Shown: piece by piece, positions 44,231-55,719 of the stretch | Layout of the letters: every line of letters starts with the position of its first letter | How positions within the stretch are numbered: position 1 is the stretch's first letter | Source of the DNA: Littorina saxatilis | Taxonomy: Eukaryota > Mollusca > Gastropoda > Littorinimorpha > Littorinidae | Length of the DNA stretch: 64,000 nt | NCBI RefSeq assembly: GCF_037325665.1 | Contig: NC_090245.1 | Location: forward strand, 74,825,102-74,889,101 | Direction of reading: 5' to 3' | Made by a program: the position numbers and the translations under genes | The notes under the pieces: generated by a model | What the model was told of the DNA's origin: nothing | The model's input: only the letters and a program-made list of their open reading frames with translations | Databases searched by the model: none

Positions 44231-44319
44231 ATGAAGCTCTGCTTGCATGCTTGCAAAAGCACGTGTGTGCATATCATATGCACACACATGCTTTTGCAAG
44301 CATGCAAGCAGAGCTTCAT
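44231..44319. repeat. 89-bp near-perfect palindrome
   Basis: The 44-nt arms pair around a single centre base (44275) with one mismatch. The left arm begins atgaagctctgcttgcatgc. Confidence 0.92.
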
Positions 44320-44332
44320 TAGTAAATGTTTG

Positions 44333-44392
44333 CCAAGCAAACAACCACAAACTCACACATATGATAATATGTGTGAGTTAGTGGTTGCTTGG
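44333..44392. repeat. Second hairpin, directly after the first
   Basis: The arms ccaagcaa...actcacacatat and atatgtgtgagt...ttgcttgg pair with one 4-nt bulge and one mismatch. Confidence 0.85.
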
Positions 44393-45315
44393 TGCATGTC
44401 AGAGGCTATATCCTGATTCTATTTGCATTTTCATTTAAAGTGTGCAGTTGAGCTGAAATAATATGAACTGTAACACCTGTATTTTAAAAGTAATAACAGG
44501 GTTAGTAACAGTTTTACTGGATAACGCATTTGCCATCTTCAGCTTGTCAATTTCATACTGTCTTTAAAGTTGTTGTTTGGAGGATGGTATCTCATCCAAA
44601 AGTTTGTAACTTGTTTTGAGCATAATTATGTCATTTGTTTTTTTCTCAAACTTTCAGTCATCTGCATGCAAGTACAATGTCGTGAGTGACTAGACCAAGC
44701 TGTGCCTAAGTTTGAGTCTTGTGAGTTCATGAATGCAGCTGTTGTTTTTATGTGTTTAGACAAACACACACTGTCACACACACACACTGTCACGCACGCA
44801 CACACACACTGTCACGCACGCACACACACACACACACTGAGTTTACTGGGGATGAGTGAGCCAGTGAACTTATACAACCTTTAAAACCACCATCTCTCCG
44901 TTGAAGTGAACAATTCTGATTGATCATTTGCAATATTATGGCTGTCATCTGTTTAACATGCCCCATGCAACTCTTTTAAATGTGGAATAAGTTTCTACCT
45001 AAGGATCTCAAAAAAATTTTAATTCTTTTTACTGTTCACAATGAATGTACAGGTAAATGTACAATAGTTCATTACAATGTACATGAATGACAGTTCATTT
45101 TGTCGTGAAATCTCACATCTGCAAATAACATTTTCTCAGACACTAGCTTCTCTTCTTTCAACATTCATTCTTCTCTCTCTCTCTTGCTTGCTCACACCCA
45201 CACATACACACAACTTTTGCTTCACCCCCTCTCACAGCTACTGTGCACTCAAGCATACCAGTTTCTTTGTGAGAAGCTAATGATGTGACAGCAAACAGTT
45301 TAGGTATTTGACAAT

Positions 45316-45450
45316 TCATTGCCTGCAGCCATCGTGATATGGATCCCGATTGCGCAAGTCTCTCCAGGTAGGTGGCATGGCATTCTGCAGGTATTTTCCA
45401 CACTTGTGACATGGCGCAGAGAACAGGTTGGAGTAGCCTTGAAGCCAAAG
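45316..45450 (-). CDS. MED27: MED27 exon 8 and stop
   Basis: It encodes LWLQGYSNLFSAPCHKCGKY and LQNAMPPTWRDLRNRDPYHD, then GCRQ and TGA. The acceptor is attgttgcag, phase 0. Confidence 0.97.
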   Translation of the reverse strand, partial: LWLQGYSNLFSAPCHKCGKYLQNAMPPTWRDLRNRDPYHDGCRQ

Positions 45451-48400
45451 CTGCAACAATATAATGTCCCTAAGTCACATAATGAATTTCACAGAAAAGG
45501 TTCTAAATGATTCAATAACAATATTGTAAATTGCTGGTGTGGTAATACATGCATAATCTAACATGGATTGGAAGCGATGCCTACTGAAAATGAAAGCATG
45601 CTTCTAATCTAAATATGCATGACAGTGGAACTCTTGTCTTATGGTTAATAGAAATGAATGAAGAATTCAGTTGTAAAACTGAGGTATAAAAACCTCTTCT
45701 TATTTTTTGTACTTACTAATCTTTCTAGTTTGTTTTGGTTTCTTGTATTAACATTCATTCTGCAGTCTTTTGCTGATGACACCCAGCTGTATACCCAGTC
45801 CCCATGCAGAGACACATTCCGCCATCCAGACATGCATCACTGATGGGTCGATAACAAACTTAAGCTGAATGATGATCTTCTTCTTTTCGATCGCCGATCA
45901 CACTTGGAGTCCAGATCTTGAGATATAATTAAAGGTCCTCTGCAGCACAGCCACTGGCCCGTACAGCTTGTTGTGCAGGGACTCCGGCAATGGCCAGATT
46001 TCCTCTCTCAGCACCTGGTGGTTCCTACAGTCTCGTAGGATGTGGGCCGTGTCCTGCTCTGCTTCTCCACAAGAACACATGGGGGAGGGCACAACATGCA
46101 GCTTCCCGTGGAGATGCTGGTTAAGTCTGTTGTGTCCCGTTCTCAGGCGGAAGATGACCACCTGCTGTGGTCTGGATAGCAGGTGGTAGCTGTCCTGTGG
46201 CTGGGGCGTCCTGTGCAGAGACTTAATGATGGTCTTCATCTCTGTCAGGCTCACAGGGTTGTTCTCTTGCTCATCTTCTGCACCCAGCTTTGCCATCCTG
46301 TCCGCCTCTTCGTTTCCTTGTACACCACAGTGGGAGGGGATCCATTGCAGTACTGTCCTCAGGCTCTTGATGTTGTGTAGAGCGTGTTCCAGCTGAGGCA
46401 GTTTGCTACTGGTCATTGCTTGTAGTACTGACAGAGCGTCAGTCAGGAAGACCACCTGGTTGTCATGGTTGACTCTGTCGTTGATGGTGTATGCTGCATG
46501 GATCAGTGCTTGTACCTCAGCTCTGTAGTTTGTACAGTGGAGGCCTGTTGGTATAGCCTCTGCTTGCCTCTCTCCACTGGGGTACTGGACATACACCCCC
46601 GCTCCTCCATTTTTGACGGCCTCTGTGGCTGACCCATCAGTATACACCCGTATCCATGCTTCTTGGGGGTACCTTTCTTCAAGCATGGCAAGAGTCAGGG
46701 CTTTTTTCGTCGCATTGCTCTGCTCGTCCTTTGTTGTGAGGTAGGGGACACTGGTCTGTATGTCCAGGTTTCCTTGTCTGTCTTCCCAGGGTGGGGCGTC
46801 AAGGGAGAAAGATGGTGGCTCCACTAGCTCTGGCATCTCTGTCTGATGTTTCTTCTGCAAAGCCCTTGCCTCCAGAGCGAAGCTTGATCTTTTCAGCCTG
46901 CCTAAGGACATCTTCTTGAGTCTGTCACTCATTGGATGGTCATGAGTGCACTGGTACTTGGTGGCTTGTACCATTGTTTTGCAGTCTCGCCTTTTGCTCA
47001 GTGGAGGAATGCCAGTCACCTGTTCCATCTTCTGTATGGGTGTTGATTTCATTGCGCCCGTGATGATTCTCAGCGCTTGGTTCTGTACTTTGTCTAGGGC
47101 CTGCTGGTGTGTCTTGGCTGCTGTTGCCCAAGAGCTTGATCCGTACTCGAGGTGCGGTCGTACAGTCCCCTGGTAGACTGTTTTCAGGATCTTCTCGTTT
47201 GCACCCCAGTGTGATCCTGCCAGCTTCCGCATGATGTTTAGTTTTCTCCTGGCCTTTCCCTCTGCATTCATGATGTGTTGTTTCCAGGTCATGCGCTTGT
47301 CATAGGTGACCCCCAGGTATGTTTGCTGGTCTTCAAATTTCAGGGGTGTGTCCCCCAAGGTCAGTTTGCCAGGTGTCGCTTTGGCAGAGAGTGTGAAGAG
47401 AGTGGCAGTGGTCTTCTCCCTGTTGATGGTCACACACCAGTCTTCCGCCCACGCTGCAACCTTTTCTAGGGCAAGTTGCATCCTGTAGGTTGCTGTGGTT
47501 GCATACTCTTCCGAGCACCAGAGAACAAGGTCATCAGCATACAGTGCCGCTTGGACTCCTTTGGGCAACTCTGGTACCAGGTCGTTAATGAAGAGTATGA
47601 ATAGCGTGGGGGAGAGTACTCCTCCCTGTGGAACTCCTTGGCGTAGTAGCACCTTTCGGCCACAGTGACCGTCCACCAGCACTCTGGCCTTTCGGTTGTG
47701 CAGGTACGACTTGGTCCACTGGTACATGTTGCCTTTGACGCCGGAACGTAGGAGCTTCACAAGGAGTCCATCTTTCCAGACCTTGTCGAAGGCCTTCTGC
47801 AGGTCAATGAAGGTGGCCAGGGTGACTTTCTGGGCCTGGTAGGCATCCTCAATGACCTGGCTAAGGTGTGTTGTCTGGTCCTCCGTACTTCTGTGCTGTC
47901 GGAAGCCGGCTTGTTCTGGGACGATGATGCTTTCCGATTCCAGGTACAGCTGCAGGCGCTGGTTGACAAGCTGAATGATGATAAGACTGAAGTCTTACTG
48001 TGCAAAAAGAAGAACACTACATTTCCCTCTCCCCAACCTGTTTCTGTTCAAATAGGCAACACCGACATTCTTTTCTCACCATCAGCTAGAAACCTTGGAT
48101 TCACCCTTTCATCTGACATGACCCTTAACAACCATTTATCTTTAGTCTGTAGAGCAGCTTATTTTGAGCTTCGTAAGATCAGCACCATTCGCCACACACT
48201 CTCCTCTCAAACAACTAACACTCTTGTCTGTGCCTTTCTTCTTTCTAAACTTGACTACTGCAACTCTCTTCTCTCTGGCTGTCCTCTGTACCTCCTGCAT
48301 AAACTACAAAAAGTCCAAAACTCGGCAGCACGCCTCATTCTGAAAGCACGAAAACGAGATCACGCAACACCACTTCTTCACACACTGCACTGGTTACCTA

Positions 48401-51400
48401 TTCAAGCCCGCATTGACTACAAACTGTCCACCCTCTGCTTTAACTTCTTTTCTGGCTCGTCTCCTGCTTACTTCTCTGAACTCCTCACCGTCTATTCTCC
48501 GGCAAGACAACTCCGTGCCTCTTCTGACTGTCGCATCCTCACCATACCACACACCAAAACCAAAACATACGGACAACGCACTTTTACTTTCTGCGCACCC
48601 ACACAATGGAATTCTCTCCCCTTTCACATCCGCCACTCTCAGACACCCCAAGCATTCAAACGAGCACTTAAAACGCACCTCTTCAAGAAATACAACCCCT
48701 GATTTTGTTTTCTCAGTCCATCAGTAGGCTACATGTAGTGTATTTGTTGTTTTAGTGATAATGTGATAATGTATATAAACATCTAGGGCTGTTTTTCAGT
48801 ATTGTTGATAACATGTTCTGTTTGATTAAGGGTATTCAGCTGGTATTTCCTTGTTTTCACTACCTATTTTATTCATGTTTTTATTATTTAGTTAGTGGAA
48901 GAATCTTTTGTAATGTATGTTTAATGGTGTATGCTTTTAATTAAGCGTTGCTGACTATGAATGTAGATGTAAATGCTTGTATAACTGTGTTTTAATTTTA
49001 AATGTGTCAAGCGCAAAGAGCATAATTGTAAAGTTATGATGTTGCGCTATATAAATGCTCATTTATTATTATTATTATTTTTAAATGTGTGTTGTTGTTT
49101 TGTAATGTCCATCTATATATATATACGACTAGTGTCTGTGTGCCTGTGTGTCTGTGTGTCTGTTCGCGATGCACGGCCAAAGTTCTCGGTCGATCTTTTT
49201 TCAAATTTGGAGACCGTATTCAGCTACACCCCGGACACAACCTCATCGATGAGATATTTCAACACGTGCTCTCAGCGCGCAGCGCTGAACCGATTTTGGT
49301 TTTTCTGTAGATCCACTATATCCATTCCCAGTAACTCTTCCTTATCTTCTCCAGTGTTTTGTTTTGCGCGTTTATCTCCCTTCCTTCGTGTGGCGTCAAT
49401 CCATATTCCCGTTACTACGTTACTATTTTTAGAAGGTCACTGCACGTTACTATTTTTAGATCTCCCTTCCTTCGTGTGGCGTCAATCCATATTCCCGTTA
49501 CTACGTTACTATTTTAAGAAGGTCACTGCACGTTACTATTTTTAGATCTCCCTTCCTTCGTGCGCCGGCAAAGCCGGCGTACACCCGGCAAAGCCGGGTC
49601 CCAGACGCAGCCTGGTATTCGGCTCTACTTCTTCCCGGCGAAGCCGGTACCCGGCAAAGCGGGTAATCATCTAGTACTCCATATGTACACACTATATACC
49701 ACAGACAGAAAGGCAAATAGACTTACTGTGAAGGAGCGAATACCAATGTCTGGCATAAAGGGAGCGTAGTAATGTAGCATGGCTGCCGCTGCATGATCCG
49801 AAATCTAGGAAAGACACCAAGTTCAGATCTCTTCAAGGCTAGGATTCTAAAGATGAAAACTTTGCATGCAGACTTACAGTTACACTGAGATGCACATTTC
49901 TTTGGGATGCTGAAAGGCAAAACACTTTTAACGTCCAAGTATTCTTGTACCCCCAATTTGTTCTCAGAACTTGATGTCAAAAAGAGTCCCAAAAAAACAG
50001 AGAACAGGAGCTGAGATGAGAATCGAAAATGGCTAGAAGGGAGGGAAAGTGGTTTTGAAGTTTTAAACTCAGAACACATTTGAAGATTTGCACAAATCAT
50101 CTTATCCCTGCATGAAGAGAAGACAGGCCATGATTCACACATCGGAAAAATCTCCACCCTTAACCCACCAAACCCACTCAACCTTCCACGTCTTATCCAT
50201 TAGGCCCGTCACCAGAAGGAGGAATTTCCTCAAAAAGTAGGGGAAAAAATCATCTCTGTGTGAGAGAAATTTGAAGAAGGGTGTGTTACTCACTTAAAAA
50301 AAAAGAAAAAAAGAAAAAAGGCAGCTACAAATTCATCGCGTCTGATGATCCTAAAATTGATGCACTCACCTTCTGGAAGACTTCATATCGGGACTTTGAC
50401 CAGATGTCCACCTGCAAGAAATTGCAATAAATATAATAAATAGTTTATGCATGGCTAACTGTTACTTGGTTGACATCTTGTTATGAGGTATTAGTTATTT
50501 ATTTAACCTTCACCGATGTATCTTGGTGACTTAGGCACCCACACTACCATAAACTACCCCATCATGTTTTTGTTTTTGATGTCACAACCAATAAACTTTG
50601 GCAGACCTGGGTACCCCTGTTTTGCACTTTGAGTATTCTCAAACAAACTTGGTGTATTTTCAGAAAAATGAGCGTACTCCACACAGCGTTTGAACATCCA
50701 TGATTAAAACATGCCTCACGCGCGTCCCGCGTCACACCGTTTATTAAGTTTACCTATACATTTAAAACAAATGCTTTTTCAATGTTTAACTGACAAAAAC
50801 TGTAATCATGTGACAAAATACTGGATCGGCTTCGGGATGGGCTTGTGAAGAAAAGTTGTCTAGGAATTTTTCTCGTCGTATTTTTTTCCCACTGACCGTA
50901 CTGATCGTATTCTCGACAATCATGCGTACAAAATACGGCGAAATCGTATGGGTTTCCAGGTCTGCTTTGGGTATTCTTCAAGAATATCTAGCCGAATATT
51001 GGGTTCCTAAAAATGGTGAATAAACTTACTACACGCAAATAAGAAACAAAAATCGAGAGTGCGTGCATGAGACTACAAAAGACTCATGAATGGTTTTTTA
51101 CTCTCACCTTTCCATTTTCTGTGGAAAATTCCTCATTGATCCCCTTGACCTTGACCCACTCGATGACAAGGCCACGTAACACAACCTGTGCCTTGAGGAC
51201 ACGACCCAGGACCATCTGAAGTGGAAAGTCACAGTGAGTGTATGTTGCACTATCTAGGCCAAAGGCGGAAAATAACTTTTGTCACTTAAAAATATGGGCG
51301 TGTATAGTCCGTCTTTAACACACACAAAAAATGTTCTTTCACAAGCAGTTATTTGTTACAGCATGCAAGTTTCAGGTTTTTCTTTCATAGGGTCTGTAAA

Positions 51401-54400
51401 TATGCCTCAGATAAAGCCTATTGTCAACAAAGACAAGGAGAGTGTATGAAGAAACATATCTTGGCAAGTTTTTAAAATCGGAAACAATTCTTCATCCAAC
51501 ACATACAATAAGCAAAGCAGACAAAGGTATTTTCATTTTGATCTCAACTAGTATCACTTGCAAATTTTCAGCATGATCTAAATACTGTCAGAAATAGTAA
51601 TGCCAACAAACCTGCATGACAGCGCAGCTGCCCAGGGGTCGTGAGACAGTGATGCGCATGTCTTGATGCTGACGGTCCAAGGTGGCCACTAGCTGATCCA
51701 CAACCCTAAAAGCACAAAACCAGAAACATTTTTAGATGAACTGGAAGAATCACACATAAAAACGAAATCACAGCTGCATGTAAGGTGTGAAATCAAATAC
51801 TCTGGCAAACATAGTGTTTACTTTTAAGACTTGTGTAGTAAATTTGATATCTTTCTGGTCGTTTTCTAAATTCACGGCTTTCTGGGCACCTTCAGAATTT
51901 ACCAGGCAATAAGGAAAGTAGCTTCAAATTACTTTTCACTTTCTAGTAACTTGGGAAACAATTATATGTTTTCTGTGACTCTTCACTAACTGGTCACCCG
52001 TCCTCCATGCCAATTCGATATTCAAATTATTTTCAAAAGAGACATGGCGAAATTGTAAAGTCATTTCCCACACAAGAAAGAAAGCACATACGCCTGCGGC
52101 ACCATGCTGGCTGTGTTCATGTGTCGCTTTACACGCTTCCCTCCTGCCGGATGCTGATGTGGTGATCGCTTTAGTGCATTCTGACTCAGGATGTTGGCCG
52201 CTAGCGATGCAAATTCATGCATCTGCAATGCATAAAGTGTGCATCCTGTAGTCACGAAGTTTAATTTTTATAGCACATTTTACCATCTTGGTTATAATCA
52301 TAAAGCTTGGTGGAGAAAGTACTGCAACATGTAATAAGAGGAAACCGTGAGACCATCCAAAAGAGTCCCTAGATCAAAGGTGTTCTTTCCATTGCGTATT
52401 CTGCTAAATGTAAGACCCCTCAGAGCAACAAACAGTGTCCTTTTACCGACAGCTTCTCTCCTTAAAGGGGCCTCACAAAACACTGCCACGTCAGTTTCAA
52501 AGCTAAAACCATTTCACTTTGAGGTCACCCACAAATTTAAGTACACGTATAACTTATCATGCCAAACTTGTTTTTAAAAGACAGACACTATGCCCTGGTG
52601 CAAAAAAGGCCATTTCCTCTATTGTATAATTTTGCGATGAGCACAACAAAACGATTCTGCTGCAAACTTGATTCATGAAATATCTGCACGGAACAAACCT
52701 TGTTGGTGCGTTTGTAGGATGTGTTGACCTGTGAGTACAGAGGGGTTCTGTCCAGAATTGGGTCCAGACTGACATGGTCACAGTTGGCTGAGGGTGATAC
52801 CGGCACTAAAGTTTGTCCAACTTTGTCCAGCTCTCTGCAATCGCAAATGACATAGTTTTAATTTGTACAGCCTACTGGTATTACTATCACTATCAGTGTA
52901 CATGTACAATTAGTACATATCACAGTAAATCTTTTTTTCTGCGAAACAAGAAAATAACATTACATTTTTATCCAGCTGATTTTTTTAATGAAGTAATATT
53001 TGGTGCTCTTTTAACAGTTGGTGCGAGGGCAGTCTATACTGGTGCAGCTCTGCTAATTAAATTCTTCTTCAAAGTTCAAGTTCAAATTGGTTTTGCTGAG
53101 CTAAAAAAAAAATGGAGTGGCTCGGGAACCAGCGAGCCAGTTCCGGAGTCCCCAGGCTAACGAGTCACTGCATTTCCCGGATCACTGAATTCGTCCACGA
53201 ACTAAGCAATGTGTGTCACTGGTCCCGAGGCTAGACTGAAGCAGCATTAGTTAAAACAAAATGCAGTAAATAAATACTTAAACATGGAAACAAACAAAAA
53301 ACAACAAACATGTTTAATTTATAGCAAAACATAAATGTACTTTACATCGAGATGATACTTCAACAAAATCTCTGACACCTGTGAACAAACCGCATCTCTC
53401 GCTACAGCCATCAGTCGCTCATCAGTGACCACACTGTTGCCAAAATACACGAATCCAAAACTGATCAATATCAATCTTTCTCCACAGTTCTTACAATTGA
53501 ACAGCAGTTAGAAACTCCCACACAAACAAAAAAATCATGATTTACAGGGTGAGCAGGCATGTGAGTGCGGGTTCTCGAGCCCCCACGAGCCTGGGGGTTC
53601 GAGAACCGACTCACCGGTGCTTGAGCCCCCAGGCTCGCCGGACCTCCAGCCACGGCAACAATAAAAATCTTGTCAATATTATTCTGGGTCTTATCATATT
53701 GAGTTAAACTGATTTTTTGTGCTTTTTACATGTTCAATTTTAATGTCAATCTTAAACATTTTAATAAGATCACCTCTAATTCTTTTAAATTTAATTGTGG
53801 GTAAAATGTGCAGTCTGAATCTTATGTCACTTTGTCAGTCAAACCGTTTGTCCCTATCACTTCTAGCAGTTCTACACATAGACCCCTAATTGTTTCTTTC
53901 TATTTATTTATTGGTAATCTTGAACTTTAGCGTGTTAAATTCATAGCTCAGAATCCAGTGACATTCTTTACTTATTATTAATACAAGTCCATGTAAGCAA
54001 GCCAAAGAACATTTGTCGTGAAATTAATTGACGGATTGAGCTTCAAACGTAAGCATAATGAATTAATTTGGTTGTTCAATCGACGAAAATGCACCGAAAA
54101 TGGCGTACGTTGTCAACCATGTAGTCAGTCGGCTAAGGACCGTTTTGGTTACTTTTTGGCGTCACGTTAGCAAACACTTTTTTCTGATAGATTTTAACAC
54201 CACAACACTAAATCGAAAGTTTTGGGGCAATATTCCAAACCACCGGTGAGAAAAACGTTGGTTTGTGTGTATGTTTTCCTTCTTTGGCATTACTATTCTT
54301 GTTTTGAGGGTTGGGTTCATAAAACGGACATAAAACTTAAACCGCTTGACAGAAATTATATAACTGTAAATCATTCGAAAGGGACGGCATTCATGTACAC

Positions 54401-55182
54401 GTTTGTGCCACTTAAAATGACGTCATTATAAGTGGCACAAACGTGACAAGAAGAGCGGGGTAGTAGTTGCGCTGAGAAGGATAGCACGCTTTTCTGTACT
54501 TCTCTTCGTTTTAACTTTCTGAGCGTGTTTTTAATCCAAACATATCATATCTATATGTTTTTGGAATCAGGAACCGACAAGGAATAAGATGAAAGTGTTT
54601 TTAAATTGATTTCGAAAATTTAATTTTGATAATAATTTTTTTAATTTTTAATTTTTAGAGCTTGTTTTTAATCCAAATATAACATATTTATATGTTTTTG
54701 GAATCAGAAAATAATGGACAATACGATGAACGTAAATTTGGATCGTTTTATAAAAAAATATTTTTTTTTTACAATTTTCAGATTTTTAATGACCAAAGTC
54801 ATCAATTAGTTTTTAAGCCACCAAACTGAAATGCAATACCGAAGTCTGGGCTTTGTCGAAAATTCCTTGACCAACATTTTAACCAATTTGGTTGAAAAAT
54901 GAGAGCGTGACAGTGCCGCCTCAACTTTCACGAAAAGCCGGATATGACGTCATCAAATACATTTATCAAAAAAATGAAAAAAACACGTCTGGGGATATCA
55001 TACCCAGGAACTTTCTTGTCAAATTTCATAAAGATCGGTCCAGTAGTTTAGTCTAAATCGCTCTACACACACACACACAGACACACACACGCACATACAC
55101 CACGACCCTCGTCTCGATTCCCCTCTACGTTAAAACATTTAGTCAAAACTTGACTAAATGTAAAAAGGAGGAATAATTGCAA

Positions 55183-55226
<44 letters not shown>

Positions 55227-55270
55227 GCACGCACTCATACACACACACACACACACACACACCCGCGCGC

Positions 55271-55331
<61 letters not shown>

Positions 55332-55333
55332 AC

Positions 55334-55392
<59 letters not shown>

Positions 55393-55658
55393 GACATACA
55401 CAAACATACCGACAAAATGACAGACATACACACAGTGAGACAAACCGACACAGAAACCCCCACACATGCACGCACGCACTTATGTACGCAAACAAAGACG
55501 TAGAGATGCTTATAGAGAAACACTTACGCAACCAAAAAAACACGCACACAAACACACAGACAGACAAACTTCATTCTTGGTAGAGAAATGCATTGCTTTC
55601 TGTATTGCTTTCTCTTTAAGTGCACCTACCTCGCAGAGAGAGAGAGAGAGAGAGAGAG

Positions 55659-55719
<61 letters not shown>

